Shown here piece by piece: positions 7,005-15,104 of a DNA stretch of 27,336 nucleotides (within the stretch, counting starts at the first letter, position 1; each line of letters begins with the position of its first letter). The position numbers and the translations under genes were made by a program. The notes under the pieces were generated by a model, which did not search any database, had not been told where the DNA came from, and was given only the letters and a program-made list of their open reading frames with translations. The DNA is taken from contig CAIRMY010000042.1 in NCBI GenBank assembly GCA_903879775.1, positions 1 to 27,336 of the forward strand, in the 5' to 3' direction. This stretch comes from an uncultured Bacteroidota bacterium. Lineage in GTDB: Bacteria; Bacteroidota; Bacteroidia; NS11-12g; UBA955.

Positions 7005-9197
7005 ATGCCTGCAAAAAAATCATCATCTGCAAAATCTGAACAAGAACCTATGATTTCAACCACAATTATGGTTCCGGGAATTGAAATTTCTTCATATTTC
7101 GGTGAAATGGTTTTTGGTCCTCAAGCTCAAAAACAATATTTATCGGCTGAATCTCAAAATGCGATTGAAAAAGCCATTAATGAGGGAGCTGCCGTTAGCC
7201 GCGATATGTCGGATGGCGTTGCAGAAGGAATGAAAAATTGGGCATTGGATATGGGTGCAACCCATTATACCCATTGGTTTCAGCCGTTGCGAGGTACAAC
7301 TGCTGAAAAACATGATAGTTTTTTTGAACCTACGGGGATTGATACGGGTATAGAGGTTTTTTCCGGTAAATCCTTAACCCAACAAGAGCCAGATGCATCT
7401 TCTTTTCCGAATGGAGGAATACGCAATACATTCGAGGCAAGGGGTTATTCTGTATGGGATCCGAGTTCTCCAGCGTTCATCATCGAAAAAGCTGGCGCAA
7501 GAACTTTGTGCATTCCTACAATTTTTATTTCATATACGGGCGAAGCCTTAGATTATAAAGCACCATTGTTAAAAACATTGGCATTTGTGAGAAAGGCGGC
7601 AACTGATGTTTGTCAATATTTCGATACAAAAGTGAACGATTGTTCGGTGAGTTTAGGCGTGGAGCAAGAATATTTCTTGGTAAAAGAAGATTTATTTAGG
7701 TTGCGCCCCGACTTAATGTTTGCAGGTAGAACTTTAATTGGACACACACCTGCAAAAGGCCAACAATTGGAAGATCATTATTTTGGATCAATTCCTACAA
7801 ACGTGCAAGCGTTTATGGTTGAATTTGAACAAAAGGCTCATCAATTGGGAATTCCATTAAGAACACGTCACAATGAGGTTGCACCAGGTCAATTTGAGTG
7901 TGCACCACAATTTGAAACTTTAAATTTGGCAGTCGATCACAATACATTGTTAATGGATGTGATGGAATCAGTGGCTCAAAATCATGGATTTAAAGTGCTT
8001 TTGCATGAAAAACCATTTAAAGGCATTAACGGAAGCGGAAAACATAACAATTGGAGCTTGGTAACCAATACAGGTGTGAATTTATTGTCTCCGGGTAAAA
8101 GCCCTGAGCAAAATTTGCAATTCTTAACCTTCTTCATAAATGTAATTAAAGCTGTTCACGATCATGCCGATTTAATGCGTGCAAGTATTGCCACAGCTGG
8201 CAACGACCATCGTTTGGGGGCAAATGAAGCACCTCCAGCAATTATGTCGGTTTTTGTAGGTGATACCTTAGAGCATGTTTTAAATGATTTTGAAAGCAAT
8301 AAAAAATCAGCAAAAGGAAAATCTGTAAAAGATGCCATTCAAATTCCAAATATTCCTGAAATTCTTTTAGACAATACGGATAGAAATAGAACTTCTCCGT
8401 TTGCCTTTACCGGAAATAAGTTTGAATTTAGAGCTGTTGGTAGCTCCGACAACTGTGCAAGTCCAATGGTTGTTTTAAATGCAATTGTTGCCGATCAGTT
8501 GGTTAAGTTTAAATCTCTAGTAGATGCTAAAATTGCCGAAAACAAAGGCATAGCTAAAGAAGAAATCATTAAGCAAGTTTTACGTGAAGAGTTGAAAACG
8601 AGCAAACGCATTTTATTTGGTGGAAATGGCTATGGTGATGAGTGGGTGAAGGAAGCTGAAAAAAGAGGTTTAAGCAATGTGAAAAATACCGCTGAAGCAT
8701 TGGCATTTTACATGTCGCCGAGCAGCGTTGATTTGTTTGTAAAAAATGGAATATACAGCCTCAAAGAATTAGAAGCTCGAACTGAAATTCGCTATGAATC
8801 TTATAATTTGAGGATTCAAATTGAAGGTCGTGTTTTGAATGAAATGGTTCAAAACTTTGTGATTCCTTCTGCAATTCGTTACCAAAAACGTTTGGCCGAC
8901 AATGTTCAAGCTTTGTTATCCATTGGCCAATCTAAAAAGTCTGTTGTTGCGCAAGTTGAAATCATTTCTGAGTTGAGTAAAAATATCAATAAAGTTTATG
9001 AATTGAACAATGACATGACAAACGAGCGCGCAATTGCAAATAAACTTGACGATGCTCACCAGAAAGCGTTGGCTTACAACAAAAAAGTGAAGGGCTTATT
9101 TGATGATATTCGTGAGTGCTGCGATGAAATTGAAAGATTGGTAGACGATTCTGACTGGGTATTGCCAAAGTATCGCGAACTTTTATCACTAAATTAA
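7005..9197 (+). CDS. glnN: Glutamine synthetase type III
   Basis: A 730-aa enzyme that makes glutamine from glutamate, ammonia and ATP in the cytoplasm. Its length and motifs place it in the GSIII group, common in Bacteroidota and cyanobacteria and much longer than GSI (about 470 aa). Visible features: a long N-terminal region with SYFGEMVFG (about residues 29-37), the metal-binding VEQEYFLV strand (about 219), RHNEVAPGQFECAP (about 288-301), the ATP-site loop NGSGKHNNWSL (about 342-352), and NRTSPFAFTGNKFEFRAVGSSDN (about 463-485) with substrate-binding arginines. A C-terminal helical region follows the catalytic core. Lys/Ser-rich residues 2-13 are probably disordered. No amtB or PII gene adjoins it, so it is a stand-alone unit ending in a hairpin before trxB. 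Confidence 0.97.
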   Translation: MPAKKSSSAKSEQEPMISTTIMVPGIEISSYFGEMVFGPQAQKQYLSAESQNAIEKAINEGAAVSRDMSDGVAEGMKNWALDMGATHYTHWFQPLRGTTAEKHDSFFEPTGIDTGIEVFSGKSLTQQEPDASSFPNGGIRNTFEARGYSVWDPSSPAFIIEKAGARTLCIPTIFISYTGEALDYKAPLLKTLAFVRKAATDVCQYFDTKVNDCSVSLGVEQEYFLVKEDLFRLRPDLMFAGRTLIGHTPAKGQQLEDHYFGSIPTNVQAFMVEFEQKAHQLGIPLRTRHNEVAPGQFECAPQFETLNLAVDHNTLLMDVMESVAQNHGFKVLLHEKPFKGINGSGKHNNWSLVTNTGVNLLSPGKSPEQNLQFLTFFINVIKAVHDHADLMRASIATAGNDHRLGANEAPPAIMSVFVGDTLEHVLNDFESNKKSAKGKSVKDAIQIPNIPEILLDNTDRNRTSPFAFTGNKFEFRAVGSSDNCASPMVVLNAIVADQLVKFKSLVDAKIAENKGIAKEEIIKQVLREELKTSKRILFGGNGYGDEWVKEAEKRGLSNVKNTAEALAFYMSPSSVDLFVKNGIYSLKELEARTEIRYESYNLRIQIEGRVLNEMVQNFVIPSAIRYQKRLADNVQALLSIGQSKKSVVAQVEIISELSKNINKVYELNNDMTNERAIANKLDDAHQKALAYNKKVKGLFDDIRECCDEIERLVDDSDWVLPKYRELLSLN

Positions 9198-9201
9198 CCT
9201 T

Positions 9202-9230
9202 CTGTGAACTTTGTCACAGTGTTTTTGTTT
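9202..9230 (+). promoter_or_regulatory. CRP-like palindrome or terminator hairpin between glnN and trxB
   Basis: TGTGA-ACTTTG-TCACA at 9203-9218 is an exact match to the classical CRP/FNR-family half-site arrangement TGTGA-N6-TCACA. It extends to a 6-bp stem (CTGTGA/TCACAG, 9202-9219). A T-rich run with one G (9222-9230) follows, so as RNA it could also end glnN transcripts. It starts 5 bp after the glnN stop codon and lies just upstream of the trxB -7 box. Both readings are possible; the sequence alone does not decide. Confidence 0.45.
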
Positions 9231-9239
9231 TACTCCTTA

Positions 9240-9247
9240 TAATTTTG
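9240..9247 (+). promoter_or_regulatory. -7 box of the trxB promoter
   Basis: TAATTTTG matches TAnnTTTG and ends 6 nt before the trxB ATG at 9254, so the predicted mRNA is almost leaderless. No -33 TTTG stands at 19-21 bp (the nearest are at 12 and 26 bp). This weak -33 together with the adjacent CRP-like palindrome suggests activator-dependent transcription. Confidence 0.45.
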
Positions 9248-9253
9248 TATATT

Positions 9254-10198
9254 ATGTCTGAATCTATAGAAAAAGTTGAATGTTTGATTATTGGCAGCGG
9301 ACCTGCGGGTTACACAGCAGCCATTTATGCAGCGAGAGCTGATATGAAACCGGTATTATATGAGGGACTTCAACCAGGTGGTCAATTAACAATTACCACT
9401 GAAGTTGAAAATTACCCTGGTTACCCCGATGGTGTTCAAGGCCCTGAAATGATGGAGTTGTTTAAACAACAAGCTGTTCGTTTGGGTGCTGATGTTCGTT
9501 TTGGAATGGTAACTTCGGTTGAATTCAAAAACGGTGGTCCTCAAAAAGTGATTGTTGACGGCACAAAAGAAATTGAAGCGGAAACTGTCATTATTTCTAC
9601 AGGCGCATCTGCAAAATGGTTGGGTATTCCTTCAGAACAACGTTTAAATGGTATGGGTGTAAGTGCTTGTGCTGTTTGTGATGGATTCTTCTACAGAGGT
9701 CAAGATGTTGCAATTGTTGGTGCTGGAGATACTGCCTGTGAGGAAGCGACATATTTAGCAAAAATTTGCTCAAAAGTATACATGATTGTGCGCAAAGATG
9801 AGTTTAGAGCGTCTAAAGCCATGCAAAACAGGGTTTTAAATACGCCCAATATTGAAGTGTTTTTCAATTCTGAAACAGACGAAATTCTTGGAGACAAAGG
9901 TGTTGAAGGTGTGCGTGTGAAAAATAACGTTACTGGAGAATTAAAAGAGTTTGCAATTAAAGGTTTCTTTGTTGCAATTGGTCACCATCCCAATACCGAT
10001 ATTTTTAAACCGTATATTGAAACAGATGAACAAGGTTACATTAAAACGATTCCAGGTTCCACTTATACCAATGTTGAAGGTGTTTTCTGTTCGGGTGATG
10101 CTCAAGATAAAATTTATCGTCAAGCAGTTACGGCGGTGGGAAGCGGTTGTATGGCTGCATTAGACGCTGAAAGATGGTTGGCGTCGAGAAAAGGATAA
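9254..10198 (+). CDS. trxB: Thioredoxin reductase (low molecular weight, NADPH)
   Basis: A 314-aa FAD enzyme that reduces thioredoxin with NADPH in the cytoplasm. Motifs: FAD-binding IIGSGPAGYTAA (residues 12-23), GGQLTITTEVENYPG (42-56), the redox-active Cys139-Ala-Val-Cys142-Asp motif, the NADPH-binding GAGDTACEEA (157-166), and the C-terminal FAD segment around VFCSGDAQD with the RQAVTA helix start. The start is the ATG at 9254; an in-frame TTG at 9245 lies inside the promoter's -7 box and is rejected. It supplies reduced thioredoxin, including for peroxiredoxins such as the Bcp in this window. The 56-bp gap to glnN holds its own promoter. Confidence 0.96.
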   Translation: MSESIEKVECLIIGSGPAGYTAAIYAARADMKPVLYEGLQPGGQLTITTEVENYPGYPDGVQGPEMMELFKQQAVRLGADVRFGMVTSVEFKNGGPQKVIVDGTKEIEAETVIISTGASAKWLGIPSEQRLNGMGVSACAVCDGFFYRGQDVAIVGAGDTACEEATYLAKICSKVYMIVRKDEFRASKAMQNRVLNTPNIEVFFNSETDEILGDKGVEGVRVKNNVTGELKEFAIKGFFVAIGHHPNTDIFKPYIETDEQGYIKTIPGSTYTNVEGVFCSGDAQDKIYRQAVTAVGSGCMAALDAERWLASRKG

Positions 10199-10214
10199 TT
10201 CAGATTTTTTAATC

Positions 10215-10222
10215 TATTTTTG
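10215..10222 (+). promoter_or_regulatory. -7 box before the BNR-repeat protein gene
   Basis: TATTTTTG matches TAnnTTTG and ends 4 nt before the ATG at 10227. There is no TTTG/TTG at the expected distance, since that position is inside the end of trxB. It may be a weak promoter with a leaderless transcript, or the gene may be read through from trxB (28-bp gap, no terminator seen). Confidence 0.35.
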
Positions 10223-10226
10223 AGGG

Positions 10227-11771
10227 ATGAAACAACTGGTCTTACTTGCTGTTTTTGTCCCTCATTTTTTATTTGGGCAAATTCGCAATTCCCAATTTGG
10301 TACCCCAGTTGTGGAGGGAAATGAACCTACCATTGCAATCAATCCAAACAATCCCAATGAAGTTTGGCTTTCTTACAATACCTCGAAGCTTTTTCGCTCT
10401 AAAAATGCAGGTGAAAATTGGGTTGAAGTATTTCCAAATTCACCGTATGGGTTTTATGGAGATCCTGTGCTAAAAATTGCAAAAAATGGCAGTGTTTTCT
10501 TAACGCATTTGTCGCAAAACAAAGCAAAAAAATGGCCGTCTTGGTTCGATTGTATTGTTTTTGAACGAAGTACAAATGGCGTGGATTTCACTTCCGTTTG
10601 TGTGGGTGCCCGTGAAAATAAGATGCAAGATAAACCCTGGTTTAGCATTGATGAGGGACAAAAAAGTGGCTTTCGAGGCAATATCTATTTAACTTGGACC
10701 GAATTTGATAAGTATGGGAGTTCTAACATTCGAGATTCTTCACGGGTTCGATTTGCGAGAAGTTCCGATGATGGAATTTCGTTTTCTGAGCCTGTAACTG
10801 TGAGTGATAAAAGTGGGGGTGCCGCTGACGATGATCATACTTCTGAAGGGGTAACCATTGCGGTGCTTTCCGATGGTGCTTTGTGTTGCTTTTGGTCTAG
10901 ATCAGACACGCTTTGGATGGATAAAAGCAATGATGCTGGTAAAACTTGGGGCATAGATGTTGCCATTTGTAAAATGCCGGGTGGTTGGAATTTTGAATAT
11001 GTAAAAGGGTTGATTCGCACCAATGGAATGCCATTTGCGGTGGTCGATAAAAAGGATAGGATTTATGTTGGGTTTGCATGTGCTGGTGGGCAAGGTGATT
11101 TTGATGTTTTTTATGTTTTTTCGAAGGACAAGGGAGTTCGATTCACTGAGCCAATAAAGGTGAATGATGATCAAAACTTTGGAGATCAGTTTTCACCATA
11201 TTTAACAATCGACGAGCAAGGAAATGTCCCTCAAATGCTATGGTATGATAAGCGGAACAGTGAAACTGGGCATTTTTGTGATATTTACACTGCGAAATTG
11301 TGTGGTAAAAAGCCTTTGAAGAATATTAAAATTACGAAGGAGCCAATAATTTTGCCGGGACAAAAGCAATTTATGGGAGATTATATTGGTTTGAGCGTTG
11401 TAAATGGAAAGGGAATGGCTGCAGTAACAGCATACAATGACGACATACGCAAACCATGCATTCAATTGATAGATTGGCCTATAAAGTTAAAAAAAGTGCG
11501 ATATTCAGAGGATCCTGTATTGTTGGTGAATCGGAATTTCGATTCAGATTCTTTGGTCATTTGTTTGTCGTTTCCAAAACAAACTTCGTTTACATTTGAG
11601 GTAAAGTCGAGCAATAGATCGTTGATTACCAATGTATTTGAGGTTGAAAATCCGAATGGTTTGAATTATCAAGAAATCTTTTTAAGGAAGAGTGTTTTGG
11701 GGCATGGGTTATTTACGTTTGTGATTCGACGTAAAGGGATGATACTCAAAAAAACGATGTGGTTAGATTAA
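10227..11771 (+). CDS. Exported BNR/Asp-box repeat protein, sialidase-like fold, function unknown
   Basis: A 514-aa protein with a signal peptide (residues 1-17, cleavage before Q18). At least five Asp-box-like repeats (S-x-D/N-x-G-x-x-W/F) are visible: RSKNAGENW (57-65), RSTNGVDF (114-121), RSSDDGISF (178-186), KSNDAGKTW (233-241) and SKDKGVRF (299-306). These mark a sialidase-type beta-propeller. I could not assign the catalytic Tyr/Glu pair and arginine triad of true sialidases, so hydrolase activity is unproven. The last about 90 residues look like a small beta-sandwich and end in GLFTFVIRRKGMILKKTMWLD, resembling a divergent T9SS type A sorting domain (usual pattern G-I-Y-x-V, then a G turn and a K-rich last strand), but without the usual YPNP start. 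It may therefore be exported by the T9SS encoded nearby. It is probably a surface or secreted glycan- or protein-binding factor. Confidence 0.75.
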   Translation: MKQLVLLAVFVPHFLFGQIRNSQFGTPVVEGNEPTIAINPNNPNEVWLSYNTSKLFRSKNAGENWVEVFPNSPYGFYGDPVLKIAKNGSVFLTHLSQNKAKKWPSWFDCIVFERSTNGVDFTSVCVGARENKMQDKPWFSIDEGQKSGFRGNIYLTWTEFDKYGSSNIRDSSRVRFARSSDDGISFSEPVTVSDKSGGAADDDHTSEGVTIAVLSDGALCCFWSRSDTLWMDKSNDAGKTWGIDVAICKMPGGWNFEYVKGLIRTNGMPFAVVDKKDRIYVGFACAGGQGDFDVFYVFSKDKGVRFTEPIKVNDDQNFGDQFSPYLTIDEQGNVPQMLWYDKRNSETGHFCDIYTAKLCGKKPLKNIKITKEPIILPGQKQFMGDYIGLSVVNGKGMAAVTAYNDDIRKPCIQLIDWPIKLKKVRYSEDPVLLVNRNFDSDSLVICLSFPKQTSFTFEVKSSNRSLITNVFEVENPNGLNYQEIFLRKSVLGHGLFTFVIRRKGMILKKTMWLD

Positions 11772-11791
11772 AAAAAAATTAGATTAAAAAA
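11763..11791 (+). repeat. Short tandem duplication at the 3' end of the BNR protein gene
   Basis: TTAGATTAAAAAA occurs twice in direct tandem (11763-11778 with three extra A, then 11779-11791). The first copy carries the last two codons (Leu-Asp) and the TAA stop. It looks like a slippage or small duplication event; no function is apparent. Confidence 0.7.
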
Positions 11792-11794
11792 GGC

Positions 11795-11825
11795 TTGAAA
11801 AATCGGGTCTGAAAACCTATTTTTG
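11795..11825 (+). promoter_or_regulatory. Promoter of the PpiD-type isomerase gene
   Basis: TTG (11795-11797), a 20-bp spacer and TATTTTTG (11818-11825) fit the Bacteroidota promoter well. The -7 box ends 31 nt before the ATG at 11857, giving a leader of about 27 nt that is AT-rich and lacks a Shine-Dalgarno sequence. Confidence 0.65.
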
Positions 11826-11856
11826 CCTACTTTTAAAAATTATAGAATTAAATATT

Positions 11857-13983
11857 ATGGCAGTTATACAGAAATTAAGAAATTCAGGATGGGTAGCGGT
11901 GGTCATCATCGTGGCTTTGGTCATGTTTGTTGTAGGTGATTGGATATCAGGTAAGAATTCTCCTCAAGGTGATGAAAACAGAGATGTAATTGCTGAAATG
12001 AATGCTGAAAAAGTTAGAGAAAAAGAACTTTTAGAAATTGCAAACGAACTTTACATTGCAGAAAAGGAAAACGATCCTGAATATGAAATTACGGAAAAGA
12101 ATCGTGGTGAATTATTCCAAAAAGCGTGGAATCAACTGTTGAAAAACAAATTGATTTACACCCAAATAAAGAAGGCTGGAATTGAAGTAACCGATGAAGA
12201 TTACAATGAAATGATGGTAGGTATTCATCCCGATGAATCTATTCAAGGTGATCCATCTTTCCAAACGGATGGCAAATTTGATCCTAAAAAAGTAGAGTCA
12301 ATTTTCCGTCAAGCAAAAGGAAATGCGCAAATGAAAGCACGTTTGGCCGACTATGTAAGAAAAATGAAAGAAAACGAATTAACAGTTCGTTATTCAACTT
12401 ATTTCTCGAAGTCAAGCTACAAAACAAAAGCTGAAAAGAAATATGAATACATTGCGTCTAACCAATCAGTAACTGGTAAAATAGTGAGTTTAGATATCAA
12501 TTCTATTCCTGATAAAGAAATTAAAGCAACTGAAGATGACTTAAGTGCTTATTTAGAAGATTATAAAGAGAAATATAAGTCAAATCAAGAGGTTAGAGGT
12601 TTTAAATATGTTGTATTTGATATAGTTCCTTCAAGAGAAGATACAATGTATGCAATTAAAACGGCTCAGTCTACTGCTGAAGGCATGAAAGCGGGCTCTC
12701 CGGATACAACAACAGCAACTCCACTGGTGTCTCGTGCAGATTTGCCTAAAGATGCACCACTTGAAATTTCAGAAGTGGTTTGGAATTCACCTATGAATTC
12801 TGTGGTTGGTCCTTTGTACAAAGAAGGTAAATTCTACATTTGGCAAAAAGTAAAAGAAAAAGCGGATACAGTTGCTTTTGTAAAGGCGAGTCATATTTTG
12901 ATTCCTTTAAGCGGTCAATTGCCAGATGGTAGCAATATTAAAGATTCAATTGAAGCTTTCAAAAAGGCACAAGAAGTATATGGAATGATTAAGAGTGGTT
13001 CAAGCATGTCTGAATTGGCTGGTAAGTTTTCAACTGACCAAGGTTCTGCTAGAAACGGTGGTGATCTAGGTTGGTCTAATCCAAATAAATTTGTTCCAGA
13101 ATTTGCAAACTTTTGTAAATCAGCAGCTCCGGGTCAAGTTGGATTAGTGAAAACACAATTCGGTTTCCATATCATTAAAATGGTGGCAGGTCCAGACAAT
13201 ACCAAAATTAGTTTCGTACAAAACGAAGTGGAAATTACGCCGGGTCAACAAACCGTTAAAATAGTTGATGAGAAATGCAGAAGCTTTAAAAACTCAATCA
13301 AATCTGATTTCGATAAAGCCGTTGAAAAAGCAGGTACTTTGCCACGTATATCGAAAGACTTCACCACAGACCAAAAAACAATTCCTGGAATTGAAGCTGC
13401 CGCTGACTCAAGAACAATCATGTATTGGTTATTCGACAACAAACGTGCGGTTGGTGACGTATCTGAAGTGTTTGCATTTTCAAACAAACAAGTGATTGTT
13501 AAAATTGAAAACATTAAGCATGTTGGTTATGCTACTGTTGCAAATGTGAAATCTGAAATTGAACCCCTCGTAAGAGAGCGTTTAAAAGCAAGAAAAGCAG
13601 CTGATAAATTGACTAAAGCGTTGGAAACTGCTAAAACTGCCGAAGCATTGGCTAGCAGTGTCAAAGGATTGGTAACGTCTTTAGATGGTGTAAGATTTGG
13701 TCAAAATTTCATTCCACAATTGGGCCAAGAATTACCGGTTCTCGGTGCGGCTTTTGGTGCCAAAGAAAAGTCTACAACCATTGCTTTTGCAGGTAGAAAT
13801 GTTGCGGCTGTCTTTTTCTTAGATAAACGCAATAATGTTTCAGTTCCTACTTCCATTTTAAATACGCAAGATCAAATGGATTTTATGAGTCAGCCTCAAT
13901 ACTTGGCAAATAGAATTTCTGAAGTCTTAACAAAGAGTGCGAATATTCAAGATTACCGATATAAATTTGATTGGAATCAATAA
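11857..13983 (+). CDS. PpiD/SurA-type membrane-anchored peptidyl-prolyl isomerase
   Basis: A 708-aa periplasmic folding factor held in the inner membrane by one N-terminal helix (hydrophobic residues 12-27 after MAVIQKLRNSG, no cleavage site). Residues 35-260 are a charged, helical SurA_N/PpiD-like chaperone region. A parvulin (PpiC) domain spans about residues 342-437: it starts VKASHILIPL, contains the family's ARNGGDLGWSNPNKFVPEF segment, and ends FGFHIIKM. A second helical region and a short C-terminal domain follow. Such proteins help outer-membrane and secreted proteins fold, which fits a cell that must insert the very large SprA barrel; that link is inference. The gene has its own promoter and a strong terminator, so it is probably monocistronic. 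ppiD is the nearest named relative, but orthology with the E. coli gene is not certain. Confidence 0.9.
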   Translation: MAVIQKLRNSGWVAVVIIVALVMFVVGDWISGKNSPQGDENRDVIAEMNAEKVREKELLEIANELYIAEKENDPEYEITEKNRGELFQKAWNQLLKNKLIYTQIKKAGIEVTDEDYNEMMVGIHPDESIQGDPSFQTDGKFDPKKVESIFRQAKGNAQMKARLADYVRKMKENELTVRYSTYFSKSSYKTKAEKKYEYIASNQSVTGKIVSLDINSIPDKEIKATEDDLSAYLEDYKEKYKSNQEVRGFKYVVFDIVPSREDTMYAIKTAQSTAEGMKAGSPDTTTATPLVSRADLPKDAPLEISEVVWNSPMNSVVGPLYKEGKFYIWQKVKEKADTVAFVKASHILIPLSGQLPDGSNIKDSIEAFKKAQEVYGMIKSGSSMSELAGKFSTDQGSARNGGDLGWSNPNKFVPEFANFCKSAAPGQVGLVKTQFGFHIIKMVAGPDNTKISFVQNEVEITPGQQTVKIVDEKCRSFKNSIKSDFDKAVEKAGTLPRISKDFTTDQKTIPGIEAAADSRTIMYWLFDNKRAVGDVSEVFAFSNKQVIVKIENIKHVGYATVANVKSEIEPLVRERLKARKAADKLTKALETAKTAEALASSVKGLVTSLDGVRFGQNFIPQLGQELPVLGAAFGAKEKSTTIAFAGRNVAAVFFLDKRNNVSVPTSILNTQDQMDFMSQPQYLANRISEVLTKSANIQDYRYKFDWNQ

Positions 13984-14000
13984 AATTTTTAAATTAATTT

Positions 14001-14031
14001 AAAAAAAGACCACGAAAGTGGTCTTTTTTTT
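14001..14031. terminator. Strong intrinsic terminator after the PpiD-type gene
   Basis: GACCAC-GAAA-GTGGTC forms a GC-rich 6-bp stem with a GAAA tetraloop, extended by about seven A:T pairs between the preceding A run (14001-14007) and the following T run (14024-14031). The A and T tracts on both sides make it potentially bidirectional. It starts 17 bp after the stop codon at 13983. Confidence 0.92.
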
Positions 14032-14050
14032 GTTAATGACCCTCGCGATT

Positions 14051-14081
14051 TTTGTTTTCAACCTACAGATTTGTATTTTTG
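14051..14081 (+). promoter_or_regulatory. Promoter of the phosphoglucose/phosphomannose isomerase gene
   Basis: TTTG (14051-14054), a 19-bp spacer and TATTTTTG (14074-14081) are a full match to the Bacteroidota consensus. Only 4 nt separate the -7 box from the ATG at 14086, so transcription would start at or within a base or two of the start codon. Confidence 0.68.
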
Positions 14082-14085
14082 CTTT

Positions 14086-15069
14086 ATGTCAGTTATCACC
14101 CACGAAATGTCTTTGGAGAATTTCAAAGAGCAATTAGAATATGTTTTAAGTCATTACCATAATCACGGTAAATCTGCAAGTCAGTATTCAAACATTGTCA
14201 TCGGTGGTTTAGGTGGTAGTGGAATAGGTGGTCGGATAGCACGATTGTTCTTTTGGAATGAAATGCCAATTCCGGTGGAAGTGTATTCAGACTATAACAT
14301 GCCAGGATATGCCAATGAAAAAACATTGGTTATTTTATGCTCGTATTCAGGAAATACAGAGGAAACATTGACCATGTATAAAGATGCAAAATCACGTAAC
14401 TGTGAGATTATTTGCATGGCTGCCGGTGGTGAATTGATGGAAATTGCCCAATCGAACAATTTACCGTTTTATACGATTGCTACAGGGTACCAACCAAGAA
14501 TGACTTTAGGATTTGCTTTAGGCAACTTGGTAATGATTTTAGGTGAAGTATTGGGCAAAGATATGAGCGGTGAAATTGCTGCTGTTAAATCAATGTTTGA
14601 AAACCCAACTAAAGCAATTCAATGCGCAAAAGAAATGCATGCTTTGTTTCAACCAACCATCAATCATAAATTTGTTGTTGTAACCGATAAGAATTTTGAA
14701 GCCGTTGCCATTCGTTTCTGTCAACAAATTCAAGAAAATGCCAAAGGGGAAGGATTTATTTCTGTTTTACCTGAAGCAAACCACAATATGATTGAAAGCT
14801 ATTATGAAAAACACGATACAAATTTTATTTTCTTGAATAGCAAGCAAAATCCAAGAGTCACTGCGCGTTTCGATTTTGTGAAGAAGGTTTTGACAGATAT
14901 GGGGAACGTTGTTTACGAATATCCGCTCGGTGATGCGTCTTTACTTTCTCAATTTGAAGTGATACATGCAACAGATTGGTTGAGTATTTGGGCATCGAAT
15001 GATAAAAAAGCCAACAATATGGAAGTTGGAATTATCATGCAATTAAAAGGACATTTAACGAATATTTAA
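14086..15069 (+). CDS. Bifunctional phosphoglucose/phosphomannose isomerase
   Basis: A 327-aa SIS-domain isomerase interconverting fructose-6-phosphate with glucose-6-phosphate and with mannose-6-phosphate, in the cytoplasm. Signatures: GGLGGSGIGG near the N-terminus (about residues 41-50), the phosphosugar-binding LCSYSGNTEETL (about 85-96), and LPEANHNMIESYY (about 227-239), which contains the catalytic Glu/His region of this archaeal/bacterial type. It is shorter than classical PGI (about 550 aa) but normal for this subfamily. The start is the ATG at 14086; an in-frame TTG at 14071 overlaps the promoter -7 box and is rejected. It stands between two terminators, so it is a single-gene unit. 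Confidence 0.93.
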   Translation: MSVITHEMSLENFKEQLEYVLSHYHNHGKSASQYSNIVIGGLGGSGIGGRIARLFFWNEMPIPVEVYSDYNMPGYANEKTLVILCSYSGNTEETLTMYKDAKSRNCEIICMAAGGELMEIAQSNNLPFYTIATGYQPRMTLGFALGNLVMILGEVLGKDMSGEIAAVKSMFENPTKAIQCAKEMHALFQPTINHKFVVVTDKNFEAVAIRFCQQIQENAKGEGFISVLPEANHNMIESYYEKHDTNFIFLNSKQNPRVTARFDFVKKVLTDMGNVVYEYPLGDASLLSQFEVIHATDWLSIWASNDKKANNMEVGIIMQLKGHLTNI

Positions 15070-15078
15070 TCTATTCGA

Positions 15079-15104
15079 GGGTCGCTTAAGCGATCCTTTT
15101 TTTT
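15079..15104 (+). terminator. Intrinsic terminator touching the next start codon
   Basis: GGGTCGC-TTAA-GCGATCC (15079-15096) is a 7-bp stem with one G:U pair, followed by eight T (15097-15104). It ends the isomerase transcript. The last T is immediately followed by the ATG of the metallo-hydrolase gene at 15105, leaving no separate leader for that gene. Confidence 0.88.

Noticed and set aside
10227..11771. Calling the BNR-repeat protein a true sialidase
   Set aside because: Asp-boxes only show the fold; the arginine triad and the Tyr/Glu catalytic pair could not be placed with confidence.
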